Shown piece after piece: positions 11,001 through 19,023 of a stretch of 64,000 bases of DNA. Source of the DNA: Haliscomenobacter hydrossis DSM 1100. GTDB taxonomy: Bacteria > Bacteroidota > Bacteroidia > Chitinophagales > Saprospiraceae. A model generated the notes under the pieces. That model saw only the letters and a list, made by a program, of their open reading frames with translations, did no database searches and had not been told where the DNA came from. Each line of letters begins with the position of its first letter. The first letter of the stretch is position 1. The position numbers and the translations under genes are program-made. The stretch is taken from contig NC_015510.1 of the NCBI RefSeq assembly GCF_000212735.1, positions 6,573,001-6,637,000 of the forward strand. Direction: 5' to 3'.

Positions 11001-14000
11001 GATGTGGCAGATGGCGATCAGACAACTTTTGAAGAAGGGGTTGATTTTGATGGTATTCTCACGGTGACCCGGATTATTGTTAGCCCTGAAACACCGGGCT
11101 TCTGCACGGATACCTTGGATGGATTTAAAGTGGAAGTAGTAGTTTGTGAAGCAACCATTGTCGACCCATGTGTTTGTCAGAACAATGCCGCGGTTGGTCA
11201 AAACGGAGCAAATTCAAATACGGGAACCTTCCAGGATGTGGTCAGAATTGAAGGCCCAATCAATCAAACCTGGACGGTAGCAAGTGTAACTGGCTTATAC
11301 GAAAATGTAGCGGGCACTGATCTGGTGGATGTAGGCGATGCCTTTATCCAAGTCAGCCCCGGAATATACGAACTGGTAGGTTACCACATTGACGCGATTG
11401 GGTACACGATTTCGGTAAGCAATGGCCGGGGAGTAACCCTGGAAGCAAGCAACAAGTGTTTTTATCCCGATCCGGTCTTCACTGGATTACCTGCAGTGGT
11501 ATCGCCGGCGGCGGCACCCTTCCAGGTAACGGGCACGGTAGCGAACAACGCAACAGGAACAGGTACCTTCATTTTGGATGGAGTACCACAGCCTGGAGCA
11601 AGCGCTGCCCCCACCGTGATCACCATCAATCCAGGAAGCTTGTCTCCAGGCCCCCACACGTTGGTATACAGCTTCGATGCAGACACTGCAAGTTCAAATA
11701 ATTTGAGTGATCCAGGTTGTGTACAACAAGTACAACAACGCTTCCAGATAGCCCATTGCGGTTGCCAGGATGTAACCGTGACCCTGGATGCGAACTGCCA
11801 ATTTTTATTGACCCCGAATTTGGTATCGGATGGCAATTGCAACGGTGGTACCGTGCGGGTGATGGACAACAGCCCAGGCAACGGCGGTCTCATCGACTGC
11901 GCCGGAGTCTGGACCTACGGCTTGTTTGACGCCTTTGGCAACATCATCTGCTGGGGCCAGGTAACCGCGGAAGACAAAACTGCACCTGCGCTGATCTGTG
12001 CACCTGCAGACATCACCCTGGATTGCTACGATGTCAACTATGTGTTGAACGAAAGACGCACCATTGGTAACGTAGGTGACGACCTCCGCTCTCCCCGTCC
12101 TGCTGCGAACGCAACGGACGGTCGCACCATCAACAACGCCGAAGGTGTTGCTGGAACGGGCGACAATTGCCAGTTGGGTTTGATCCCTCCCGGCCTGGTT
12201 GCTGACAACATCAAAAACCTGGGCTATGCGTATTACCGAGACAATTGCTTCAACTGTGGTTGCCGTACGACCTTAAAGTGGACGGACAAAGTAGTGTTCT
12301 ACTCTTGTACCGACATCGAGTTTACGCGTGATGGCTACTACGCCAAAATCGAGCGCGAATGGGTAGCTACGGATTGCAACGGCATGCGTGCTGATGCCTA
12401 CATCCAGGACATCTTCTTCAAGCGCCCCGACCTTGATGACTTTGTGTTTAGCATTGGTGGTCCTGCTGACCGTCCAGTAACGGGTAAAACCGGTGTTGCT
12501 GCGGGCACTCCCGGCTACGATTGGGTCGTTGAGTACCAGTCTTGTACACCCGACAAGAGCCTGATTCTGCATGATGACGTAACGCCATACGACACCAGTT
12601 ACTTCCACACTTCAAGCAACTATCGTTTGATCTATCTGGACAAACTGGAGTGCAACTATTCTGTATCGATCAAAGACACTGAGTTCCCCATTTGTGGCGG
12701 CAAAGGTGTGAAGATCGACCGCGAGTTGTATGTATTTGACTGGTGTGCGGGTAAAATTGTCGATACCTTCCACATTCTGATCAAAATTGGCGACTTCCAG
12801 GCACCCACAGCGACTTATGCGCACCATGCACCTTATGTGATCTCCACGGGTCCAATGGATTGCACGGCGGCATTCCCGATCGGGGTTGCAGGCATCAAGA
12901 GCGCCTTTGGCGTGGAGATCAAAGACAACTGTAGTCTAACGAACGTCAGTGTGAGTGTCTACACCAAAGATCGTTATGTGAAAGGTATTTTGGTTTATGA
13001 AGGACCAAGTACTCCTTGGTGTATTACGCCACAAGCAAATGGCGCTGAACAAAGAGATGCTCAATCAGATTGCTGCATCCGCTGGGAAAAAGTAGACTAC
13101 GCCATCATGAATGGCCAGATGATTGGAGTACCTGTTGGCCGCCACGTAATGAAAATCGAGGCTTTCGACGGTTGCTACAATTCCTCTACGTTGTGCTTCG
13201 AGTTCGAAGTGAAGGACAAAATTGCACCAGTGATGAAGTGTGATGATGACCTGCACATCAGCTTGAGCAACGCCAATGGCTATGTTGATGGCTACGCCCA
13301 GGTAACTGCTGCGGACATCGATGAAGGCTCTTGGGACAACTGTAAGTTGGCTTGGATTGCGGTTCGTCGCAATGTTCCAACTTCTTGCACGGCTAGCTTC
13401 ATCCAAAAAGGATACGATTCAAACGGCAACGGCAAAATTGATGCTGCCCCATTTGATGATCCTAAAGATGCACCTGCGAACTGGAAATGGATCGTAGACG
13501 GCAAAGAAATAGTGGATGGTATCGACAACAACGGCGACGGTGATATTTTTGACCGTGGAGAATTCTTTGCCACCAAAGGAGGCAAAATCATGACTCCGCT
13601 GCAAGATTTCGTTGATTTCTTCTGCTGCGATTTGGCTGAGCGCGTCACCATCGAATTGTGGGGCGCTGACAATGCGGATAATCCAGAGACTGAGAATATT
13701 GACGAAAGCAACTGGAACTACTGCTGGAATGATGTACTGATCGAAGATAAAGTGGCGCCAACTTGTGTGGCTCCATGGGACATCACGGTTGATTGTGACG
13801 CCAAATGCCTGGCTCAAATTGATGATGCGCGGGCTTCCACGCTGTGCTTTGGCGATGTAAGCATCACTTCGGGTAGCGATTGTGCCAACCTGGATACCGT
13901 TTACACCGTGACCAAAAACCTGAAGTGTGGTTATGGCAAAATCGTGCGTACCTGGACTTTGACCAAAGAAACGGCCAAAGGCCCCATCAGCATTACCTGT

Positions 14001-16496
14001 AGCCAAACCATCTGGGTTCGGCCAATTCACGAATACGACATTTGTTTCCCTAAAGACGTGTCATCGGATTGCAAAACGCCAATCATTGATACGGTCCTGA
14101 CCGACGAATTGGCTTGTGACATCCTGGCCGTGAATGTAGCGGACAAGCGTTACGATGCTTCTGACGATGAGTGCTACAAAATCTTCCGTACTTACACTGT
14201 GATCAACTGGTGTGCTTACGATGACCGTTGTGGTGACCCCATGGCGGAAGGATCGGTCTATGTCGTTGAGCGGAGCTTGTGGGAGAATTATGGCAAAGCA
14301 CCGATCTACCTGTTGGTTCGTGACCGCGATCGTGACCTGAATGAAGAATTCTGGTTGTCGAAAGACCTGACGCCCAACAACGGCGACGACATCTATGTCC
14401 GTGGCGATGCCAACCTGGGCGGGGTAACCAGAGGCAGCAACGTCAGTGTTTCTACTGGCTTGATGCCATTCTGTAAGCCAGAAACCTATGCTCACCCTAA
14501 CGATTACTTCCAGGATTGGGAGTACCACCACTCTTTCATGTATACTCAGATCATCAAGGTATACGACGAAGTGGCACCGGTGGTAACGGGTATTCGGGAT
14601 ACGTTCTGCACCAGCCCAACGGCCTGTACGGCCAACATCACCAAGGTCGTGACGATCAAGGACAATTGCACCGATGTGGTGGAATTGGAGCGCCAACAAT
14701 TGATGATTGCTCCGAACCGGACCACCAATGCGGGTTCAATGATCCTGTACAGCACGCCACGCTGGAGCGTCAAAGACCTCGGCAATGGCCAGTTTGAAAT
14801 CACGGTCGCCAACTTACCGGAAGGTACCCACGATCTGATCGTGGTAGGCCGCGATGAGTGTGGCAACTTGAGTGTAGCTACGCGCATCCCCTTCACGGTC
14901 AAAGATTGTAAGGCTCCGGCTCCGATTTGTATCAATGGCTTGAGCACTGAACTGATGCCCAACGGCGCGGGCGCGGGTATGATGACCGTGTGGGCCAACG
15001 ACTTTGTGGCTTCGGACATTTACGATTGTAATGGCCAGGGTCCCGAGACGAAGGATGGACTGAAACTGGTGAAAAAATACTCGATCAACCGCGTTGGTGA
15101 GCCCGTTGACCAAAACAAAACCGCTTTGGAGTTGGATTGTGAAGATGCTGGAGAAAACATCCTGGTTGAAATTCACGCCTGGGATCAGGCCGGCAACCAC
15201 GATTTCTGCATCACCTTCATTGAAGTTCAAGACAACCGCAAGGTGTGTTCTCCGGTTAATCCATTGGCTGCAGAAATCAGTGGCGTGATCACCACGGATG
15301 AGACCGAACCTGTACAAGGGGTAACAGTGGACATCAGTGGAGGTGCACAAATGACCATGAACAGCGGCAACAATGGCAGTTTTAGCTTCAAAAACCTCAC
15401 CAAGGGCAGCGACTTTACGGTAGCCGCTCAATTGGACAAAGATCACCTCAATGGGGTGTCAACCTTTGACCTGGTGTTGATGCAAAAGCACATTTTGGGT
15501 GTACAAGCCATCAGTAGCCCATACCGCTTGATTGCCGCAGATGTGAACAATTCCAAGACGATATCCACGCTGGACATCATTCAGGTCCGCAAGTTGATCC
15601 TCAACATTGACGAACGCTTCAAAAACGTACCGAGCTGGAAGTTTGTAGATGCAACCTACCAGTTCCCTGAAGCAACCAACCCCTGGTCTGGAGCATTCCC
15701 TGAAGTGGTGAATGTCAATGATTTGGCGGGCAAGGTTCAGGCCAACTTTGTAGCCATCAAGATGGGTGATCTCAATGGCAATGCCGCAACCAACGGGGCC
15801 GTGGCCAGCGAAATTCGCGGAGCAAAGGATCTGATCCTGAGCGCCGAGGAACAAATTTTGAAAGCTGGACAAAGCTATACGGTGGCGATCAAAGCCAAAG
15901 ATTTGGCCATGATCCAGGGATACCAGTTCACCCTGGAGGTAGACCCAACTTTGGCTCAAATCGAAGGCATTGATTACAATGGCCTGATGAAGGCAGAACA
16001 TCTCGGCGTTTTTGCTGATGCTGGTAAGATCACTGCTTCGTACGTACTGGCGCCCCAAGGGGAAGCTCAACTTGACGAAACGATCCTCTTCACCCTCAAC
16101 CTGAAAGCGGAATCCAATATTGCGCTGAGCAAAGTATTGGACATCAACAGTCGGTTGACCCATGCAGAAGCCTACAGCCTCAACGATGAGGTAATGGGGC
16201 TGAAGCTGGACGTAGGGAGCATCAAGGCAGCAGATCTGGCTGCGCTGTACCAAAACATACCTAACCCTTTTGCGGCAGAAACCACGATTGGTTTTTATCT
16301 GCCCCAAGCGAGCAAAGGCGTGTTGACGATTCGGGACGTCAAAGGAGCACTCATCTATCGGGTAGAAGGCAACTATGCGAAGGGTGACAATCAAGTGCTG
16401 CTGAAAGAAGAACAACTGAGAACCACTGGGGTATTGTACTATACGCTGGAAACTCAAGATTTTACCGCAACGAAAAAGATGGTGATTGTAAAATAA
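2037..16496 (+). CDS. giant T9SS-secreted multidomain adhesin (Calx-beta, beta-helix, Ig-like, dockerin/cohesin-like)
   Basis: A 4819-residue protein with a signal peptide at residues 1-22. Approximate domain order: DUF11-like 105-165; cadherin-like/VCBS 168-257 (LIANDVNLNG); right-handed beta-helix 260-880 rich in N and T; a Lys/Glu/Pro linker near 918-940; a second DUF11-like segment; SdrD-B-like 1020-1160 (GNLVFRDNNKNGTFDGGD); twelve Calx-beta repeats 1164-2574, most ending in NDD or DDD; Ig/PKD-like repeats with DTTICAS/DQTICAT 2579-2935; a long Cys-rich region with HYR-like segments (APADITLDC) to about 4390; a carboxypeptidase-regulatory-like domain near 4420; dockerin-like Ca2+ repeats 4465-4525; cohesin-like 4600-4735; and a T9SS type A sorting domain 4742-4819 (NIPNPFAAETTIGFYLP...). 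It is likely exported across the outer membrane by T9SS and surface-attached through Ca2+-stabilised repeats. A role in adhesion or sheath/matrix formation is inference. A terminator follows at 16518. Confidence 0.93.
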   Translation: MKLATKFLRLSVMLCLLVWIANPVVKEDAQLPKPEFPKIALEHKAAKHVDHKLNQHPASSVLATTQQQVSEMAPALKWLTPYLAPASDRARGQKWLSPFVPSITATKTVTQFGTDLGTLGPTPGDVLRYTIVIRNAVGAMDATAVQFTDQIDANTTLVPGSLVSAPIAIDDSYSTVGNTSISVPAASGLIANDVNLNGTPMTATAIDQTGTMGTVIGNPDGSFTFNPSPGFTGTTTFTYTVSNGAFASVGTVTVTVAGLIWYIDDSAAPGGDGRLNSPFNSINAFNATSLDEPGDNIFVYSGTYNNTSSTLLLGQQKLIGQGAVGASLAALAGVTFSVHPPISPATIPTVGGTRPTINQAVNNINMQSQNQVRGVNINNLGGTALVGNNFSSALVREVSITNTGGVGVNFNNGALDVIIQSVTASNSTNAISVTNTTGSFQITGTGSTLHSGGILTSITGRGIDLRNATNITVKNMTLSSVNTTSDGGFVGDCDENNVLDCFAGIYMDGVSTITLDNVHLGGSTEEHGIMGNSVSNLTINNCTSVNNGNSNEENALKFRNLTGTCSITGSTFQNSAFRICHIINTAGNVNLTVNNCTFNNTFTPALVGADCFEMRTQGSATATVALTNSIFSRARSKGIQVFAEGNSTMNLNITGCSVQRFGGAMAGIEVGSNGAAATINYNVNNNTVIESSGEVAVLASTFLTSDLNGRTNNNTSITNNNTGASTFSTIRVLHENNGQAILEIKNNPDVTSSNIDIPVDFTAVNATAATGRLDITFDNNNVTNSTTTVAGLEGVMLTLGDNVGGDANTICGHIVRNDLTLPAGYPRAFRIRHFNVTTPTLQGAGPDITTNWSTNMNTNTNGSTTAYGPNTGITFGATCLVPTHSAFAPVEAEIASIVNDGKLNDQALVKEAGKDISGQQKNAPVKPKAPKEKEAEPAALQMMMAGETVTVGAPSGFPLPAGKQITIRFEVTINSPLPGGVCQISNQGSVSGSNFTTILTDDPVVAGATDPTVTQLSKHSLGNLVFRDNNKNGTFDGGDAGILGVVVNLYRDNGTTPGILDGSDAFVTTTNTVAGGLYLFSNLCSDEYIVQIPSSEFGVGEPLNGLISSPTSAAPDPDNNINDDDNGQDAFGASIASQAITLNYSTSTVEDNTTLDFGFKTPTIVNINDVTLAEGSGGGTTNFTFTVTRDDVTEAFSLTVNTGVISPNNGDYTAIAGGTVSFTAGVSNTASVTVTVNADDVVELAETFNVLLSGAPSGVVINDGTGLGTINNDDQATLSINSVSNNEGNSGITPYTFTVTSDKAVDVPFTVNVGTMDGTATTADGDYVANSATLNFVGTAGETQTFMLIVNRDTKVEPTETFTVPLSTVSAGGRNVVISGPSGTGTGTITNDDSATISINDVSLVEGNAGTTNFVFNVTLSEVVSTAVTVNFTTANGTAGAGDYNTNSGMVTFPANGTGQTQTITVQVIGDMVGEANETFFVNLTSIQGNPPNIAFDDAQGLGTILDDDLSFSINDVTLAEGNAGTTNFTFTVTRTSTATAETIDFAIADGTATSADNDYDGSSPSGTLNFAIGDNSETITVVVNGDNKVELNETFFVNLSNVSNGSIGDGQGLGTITNDDQATITLSGGIAQNEGNAGTTSYIFTATLDKAVAGGLSVPYTTNNGSATTADNDYQDNDGTLTFAGTANESKTITVLVNGDTKVEIDETFTLSLGTITGTLASAVSAAGSPQTGSITNDDAATITLAPISATANEGNAGTTNRTFSVTLDNPVAGGFTLAYVTNDGTATTADNDYVDNDNAINFAGTAGESKIITVQVNGDTKIEASETFSVDVTTLFGGLNLVSVSVAGIPQTGTITNDDAATVTLAPISATANEGNAGTTNRTFSVTLDNPVAGGFNLAYTTSDGTATTADNDYVDNDNTLSFAGTAGESKTITVQVNGDTKVEANETFSVALGALSGTTLSSSITLAGSPQTGTITNDDAATVTLAPISATANEGNAGTTNRTFSVTLDNPVAGGFNLAYTTSDGTATTADNDYVDNDNTLSFAGTVGESKTITVQVNGDTKVEANETFSVALGALSGTTLSGNITLAGSPQTGTITNDDAATVTLAPISATANEGNAGTTNRTFSVTLDNPVAGGFNLAYTTNNGTATTADNDYVDNDNTLSFAGTVGESKTITVQVNGDTKVEANETFSVALGALSGTTLGGSITLAGSPQTGTITNDDAATISINDVSKIEGSSGACTNVFDFTVTLNNVVGTAVTVDWAVGGGTASSGSDYSGTTSGTVTFPANGTGQTQHILISVCEDVLGEANETFNVNLSNILGSGSVTFADDQGLGTIEDDDLAFSINDVTLSEGNAGTTNFTFTVTRTSTATAETIQYATADNTGTTADNDYTSTNGTLNFAIGDDTETFTVAVNGDLKVEANETFFVNLSNPSNGAISDGQGLGTINNDDAAVVHLQLLSATKAEGNVGTTNFTFTATLDNPVQGGFDLAYTTDDATATTANNDYQDNDGTMSFTGTAGEQKIITVLVNGDTDVELDETFTVSIEDNGFSNTALAASLSTASTVIATIQNDDSDIDAGLDTTICASTIMIQLKGTVSGASTGGTWTTSGTGSFIPNANDLNAKYMFSVADTAAGVVTLTLTGNGPSGEFDTRVITIDPASIVNAGPDQTICATDTIYLSATLSGVADALVWQKNAAFGTFIGSDTSPNTKYVLNATGQQLSSIKFGVMSSDPGGNVCQGGLDTVQIFINPAAYVDAGVDTTICASTVSIKLNGSISGEATMATWTTSGTGTFSPNATTLNATYTPSLADTAAGTVTLTLTTNDPAGLCGPAVDTRIITIDPASIVNAGPDQTICATDTIYLSATLSGVADALVWQKNAAFGTFIGSDTSPNTKYVLNATGQQLSSLKFGVMSSDPGGNVCQGGLDTVEIFISDPIDASVSVDQDTVCVGGAFTLTFNESTLPSGSEFTLVVEYTDENGVGSRTITDVADGDQTTFEEGVDFDGILTVTRIIVSPETPGFCTDTLDGFKVEVVVCEATIVDPCVCQNNAAVGQNGANSNTGTFQDVVRIEGPINQTWTVASVTGLYENVAGTDLVDVGDAFIQVSPGIYELVGYHIDAIGYTISVSNGRGVTLEASNKCFYPDPVFTGLPAVVSPAAAPFQVTGTVANNATGTGTFILDGVPQPGASAAPTVITINPGSLSPGPHTLVYSFDADTASSNNLSDPGCVQQVQQRFQIAHCGCQDVTVTLDANCQFLLTPNLVSDGNCNGGTVRVMDNSPGNGGLIDCAGVWTYGLFDAFGNIICWGQVTAEDKTAPALICAPADITLDCYDVNYVLNERRTIGNVGDDLRSPRPAANATDGRTINNAEGVAGTGDNCQLGLIPPGLVADNIKNLGYAYYRDNCFNCGCRTTLKWTDKVVFYSCTDIEFTRDGYYAKIEREWVATDCNGMRADAYIQDIFFKRPDLDDFVFSIGGPADRPVTGKTGVAAGTPGYDWVVEYQSCTPDKSLILHDDVTPYDTSYFHTSSNYRLIYLDKLECNYSVSIKDTEFPICGGKGVKIDRELYVFDWCAGKIVDTFHILIKIGDFQAPTATYAHHAPYVISTGPMDCTAAFPIGVAGIKSAFGVEIKDNCSLTNVSVSVYTKDRYVKGILVYEGPSTPWCITPQANGAEQRDAQSDCCIRWEKVDYAIMNGQMIGVPVGRHVMKIEAFDGCYNSSTLCFEFEVKDKIAPVMKCDDDLHISLSNANGYVDGYAQVTAADIDEGSWDNCKLAWIAVRRNVPTSCTASFIQKGYDSNGNGKIDAAPFDDPKDAPANWKWIVDGKEIVDGIDNNGDGDIFDRGEFFATKGGKIMTPLQDFVDFFCCDLAERVTIELWGADNADNPETENIDESNWNYCWNDVLIEDKVAPTCVAPWDITVDCDAKCLAQIDDARASTLCFGDVSITSGSDCANLDTVYTVTKNLKCGYGKIVRTWTLTKETAKGPISITCSQTIWVRPIHEYDICFPKDVSSDCKTPIIDTVLTDELACDILAVNVADKRYDASDDECYKIFRTYTVINWCAYDDRCGDPMAEGSVYVVERSLWENYGKAPIYLLVRDRDRDLNEEFWLSKDLTPNNGDDIYVRGDANLGGVTRGSNVSVSTGLMPFCKPETYAHPNDYFQDWEYHHSFMYTQIIKVYDEVAPVVTGIRDTFCTSPTACTANITKVVTIKDNCTDVVELERQQLMIAPNRTTNAGSMILYSTPRWSVKDLGNGQFEITVANLPEGTHDLIVVGRDECGNLSVATRIPFTVKDCKAPAPICINGLSTELMPNGAGAGMMTVWANDFVASDIYDCNGQGPETKDGLKLVKKYSINRVGEPVDQNKTALELDCEDAGENILVEIHAWDQAGNHDFCITFIEVQDNRKVCSPVNPLAAEISGVITTDETEPVQGVTVDISGGAQMTMNSGNNGSFSFKNLTKGSDFTVAAQLDKDHLNGVSTFDLVLMQKHILGVQAISSPYRLIAADVNNSKTISTLDIIQVRKLILNIDERFKNVPSWKFVDATYQFPEATNPWSGAFPEVVNVNDLAGKVQANFVAIKMGDLNGNAATNGAVASEIRGAKDLILSAEEQILKAGQSYTVAIKAKDLAMIQGYQFTLEVDPTLAQIEGIDYNGLMKAEHLGVFADAGKITASYVLAPQGEAQLDETILFTLNLKAESNIALSKVLDINSRLTHAEAYSLNDEVMGLKLDVGSIKAADLAALYQNIPNPFAAETTIGFYLPQASKGVLTIRDVKGALIYRVEGNYAKGDNQVLLKEEQLRTTGVLYYTLETQDFTATKKMVIVK
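7257..8708 (+). repeat. four tandem 363-bp Calx-beta units
   Basis: Units start at 7257, 7620, 7983 and 8346, exactly 363 bp (121 codons) apart. They encode Calx-beta repeats 6-9 of the giant protein (residues 1741-2224), each with TLAPISATANEGNAGTTNRT and ending GTITNDD. The last three units are nearly identical at DNA level; the first is more diverged in its second half. This implies recent in-frame duplication or gene conversion. Confidence 0.95.
9771..10844 (+). repeat. two-copy repeat of about 540 bp in the Ig/PKD-like region
   Basis: The block beginning at 9771 recurs from 10308. The second half (around NAGPDQTICATDTIYL) is almost identical at nucleotide level with an offset of 549 bp (10032 versus 10581). 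The first halves are more diverged and differ by a small in-frame indel. Confidence 0.9.
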
Positions 16497-16517
16497 CAAT
16501 GGCGTTATTCGCCAATA

Positions 16518-16556
16518 GAAAGGTCACAAGGCGCAGCTTTGTGGCCTTTCTTATTT
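16518..16556 (+). terminator. rho-independent terminator after the giant surface-protein gene
   Basis: AAAGGTCACAA pairs with TTTGTGGCCTTT across a short GC-rich loop, with a T-rich tail (TTCTTATTTT). It lies 22 bp past the stop codon and separates this gene from the paralogue downstream. Confidence 0.75.
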
Positions 16557-16654
16557 TATAGTTAATCGAATATACCTTTATTCGTGTATTGCATGTTTTA
16601 TTTGTTATTGTTTTCTTTGGTGTATTCATTGAGGATCATAAAACCCAGACCGTT

Positions 16655-18829
16655 ATGAAATTTTTAATCCCAAGAACAAATTTGTCTGATTTGCTTTTCA
16701 TGGTAAGTGCATTAAGTGTTTTTATTTTTGCTCCAGCCCAGACTTCAAACTGGAAGCAGATACAAGCGGTGCATTTTAACCAGGTTGAGCACCCTGAAGC
16801 ATCCGAACCGGTAATTGTTTTCCATTGCATCGACTGGATCAAAGATACCTTGCCGAGTTATGACCTGGATTTTGTGCTGAACAACCCATCGACCATCGGT
16901 AATCCAGGTTTTGTTGAATCGCCCAAAGTGACAACAAATGACCCTCAAATCATTCCCAATGCAAAATGGAGAGACAAAAAGGGGGCGGGCGCTTGTAACT
17001 ATGAACCAGTTAATCTCGAATACGACAGCGTATCCAATTTGGGCTATATTTATGCCAGAGCCATCAACGGAGACAGTACCTGCCAGACGTCTCTATTCTG
17101 GCGGGATCGCGTCGAATACTACTCCTGTGAAGACATCCTGAAAAATGGGGGAATTTACGCGCGAATCTTCCGTAGATGGGCTGCCATTTGCGGAGGTGCG
17201 CGTAAAGATACGGTTCAGGTAATTTCGTTTGCACGGCCGAGAATAAAGGACTTTGTTTTCAATGTGAATGGAGAAGAAATCGGGCACGAAGGTTTTGATC
17301 GGGTGGTGACCTACCAGGCTTGCTCAGGAGATAAAAGTTTGATTAAAAAGGAAGATGTGACTCCTTATGTGGATAGTTATTTTAGTTCCAATTTGAAGCC
17401 AAAACCAGCCTTTATTGATGGAAAAAACGGGAAGTACAGGGTAGATATTCAAGATCAGGATTTTCCTATTTGTGGAGGAATAGATCTCAATAGAGGTTGG
17501 AAAATTGTGCGCTCTTTGCTCGTATTTGACTCTTGCCAAGCTGCTTACATCGATACTTTTCGCGTAATCATCAAAATAGGGGATTATAAAGGGCCAGCGT
17601 GGATAAAACCGCAGCAAATTCCAGAGATTTATACCGAGCCTCAAACCTGCACCGCTTCATTTTATGCTACAGCAACTGATCTAAAGCAGAAATTTGGCTT
17701 GGAAGTAAAAGATTGCCACTTGGGAGGAATAAGTGCCTATGTCGAAGTCAAAGATCGGTACGTAAATGGTGTTTTAGTCGCCGAAAATGTGTGGGATAAG
17801 CTTCCCAACTCAATTTATAACAATAACACCATCAGCCTAAGCGAAGGCCATTACCGCTTGATTCTTTTTGCAGGAGATGCTTGTTTTAATACTTCGCAAG
17901 ATACATGTGAGTTTATCGTGAAAGATAAAAGCGCCCCTGCCCCCATTTGTGTTGATGGTTTAACGGTGGAATTGCTGCCGGATGGCAATGGTGGTGGAAA
18001 GTTTACCCTCCACGCCGCTGATTTTATCGCTGAGGGCATTTATGATTGTTATGGCCAAGGACCCGATACGAACTTCACTGGGCAACGATTGGTTACTCAT
18101 TATTCCATCAACAGAGTGGGGGAGAGGGTTGATTCCAGCCAAAAAAAGTTGGAGCTAGATTGTGCACAAGTAGGACGAGTTGTGCTAATCGAATTACACG
18201 CTTGGGACACACGAGGTAAGCATGACTACTGCGTTACCTATGTAGAGGTAATGGACGAAAATCCTAAAAGTTGTCATGTGATCGTTGAGCCTGGGTATAT
18301 TTCCGGAACGGTAAGTACCGAAGGAAATACCAATGTACAAGGTGTAACAGTCACCATTAGCGGCAGTTTGTCTGGAGTATTTACGACCAATTCAAATGGT
18401 GGCTATTCGTTTCTCATTTATAGGCCTGGAGGCGAATACACCGTTACGCCAAAACTTGATAAGAACCCACTTAATGGAGTTTCCACCTTTGACCTACTAT
18501 TGATTCAAAAGCACATCCTAGGTATCCAGGTGTTGAACAGCCCCTATAAAATGATTGCCGCCGATGTCAACAATTCAAAATCCATCTCAACCCTGGATTT
18601 GATTCAACTCCGGAAATTAATTTTGGGCCTTGACCTCCATTTTTTGAACAATACCTCCTGGCGTTTTATAGATGCGGCTTATGTTTTTCCCGATCCAACT
18701 AAGCCATGGCTGGAAAAATTTCCAGAGGAAGTCTATATCAACAACCTGACGACAAATAGTAACGGCAACTTTGTCGCCATCAAAATCGGCGACATGAACG
18801 CCAGCGCCAAAGTCAATACTTCGGAGTAA
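16655..18829 (+). CDS. secreted dockerin-like paralogue of the giant adhesin C-terminal region
   Basis: A 724-residue protein. I start it at the ATG at 16655 because MKFLIPRTNLSDLLFMVSAL gives a good signal peptide; a longer upstream reading is AT-rich and unconserved. Residues 60-400 align with the giant protein's Cys-rich region (shared YYSC, DKSLI, DVTPY, FPICGG, IKIGD). Residues 420-560 match its APAPIC...INRVGE block, and about 602-658 form the same two dockerin-like Ca2+ repeats (DKNPLNGVSTFD, DVNNSKSISTLD). Relative to the giant protein it skips roughly 600 residues in the middle. It stops just after the dockerin, without cohesin-like or T9SS sorting domains. It is therefore probably Sec-exported; how it would be retained is unknown (see findings). 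Confidence 0.85.
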   Translation: MKFLIPRTNLSDLLFMVSALSVFIFAPAQTSNWKQIQAVHFNQVEHPEASEPVIVFHCIDWIKDTLPSYDLDFVLNNPSTIGNPGFVESPKVTTNDPQIIPNAKWRDKKGAGACNYEPVNLEYDSVSNLGYIYARAINGDSTCQTSLFWRDRVEYYSCEDILKNGGIYARIFRRWAAICGGARKDTVQVISFARPRIKDFVFNVNGEEIGHEGFDRVVTYQACSGDKSLIKKEDVTPYVDSYFSSNLKPKPAFIDGKNGKYRVDIQDQDFPICGGIDLNRGWKIVRSLLVFDSCQAAYIDTFRVIIKIGDYKGPAWIKPQQIPEIYTEPQTCTASFYATATDLKQKFGLEVKDCHLGGISAYVEVKDRYVNGVLVAENVWDKLPNSIYNNNTISLSEGHYRLILFAGDACFNTSQDTCEFIVKDKSAPAPICVDGLTVELLPDGNGGGKFTLHAADFIAEGIYDCYGQGPDTNFTGQRLVTHYSINRVGERVDSSQKKLELDCAQVGRVVLIELHAWDTRGKHDYCVTYVEVMDENPKSCHVIVEPGYISGTVSTEGNTNVQGVTVTISGSLSGVFTTNSNGGYSFLIYRPGGEYTVTPKLDKNPLNGVSTFDLLLIQKHILGIQVLNSPYKMIAADVNNSKSISTLDLIQLRKLILGLDLHFLNNTSWRFIDAAYVFPDPTKPWLEKFPEEVYINNLTTNSNGNFVAIKIGDMNASAKVNTSE

Positions 18830-18877
18830 GCGCATGTTTAAATATTTTTATATGCTGGAAGCGGAGGACATGAATTG

Positions 18878-18933
18878 CCACGTGCTTTAGCTCGTGGATC
18901 GGAATTGCCCCACTTGATTGGGCTTTAGCCCAA
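18878..18933. repeat. two REP-like mini-hairpins with CTTTAG cores
   Basis: CCACG..CTTTAG..CGTGG at 18878-18897 and the perfect TTGGGCTTTAGCCCAA at 18918-18933. The layout (7-9 bp stem around a TT loop) recurs at 32491-32549 and 42395-42412 with other stem sequences. Confidence 0.7.
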
Positions 18934-19023
18934 CATCGTGCTTGATTTTCCCAACTCCCTGTGGAGGGAAATCGGAAAATTATACCGAATAATGGTGGAT
19001 AAACGTTCATTTTCCACCAAAAC

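Noticed and set aside
16589-16654. Upstream start for the dockerin-like paralogue
   Set aside because: The added residues are AT-rich leader sequence; the ATG at 16655 directly opens a signal peptide.
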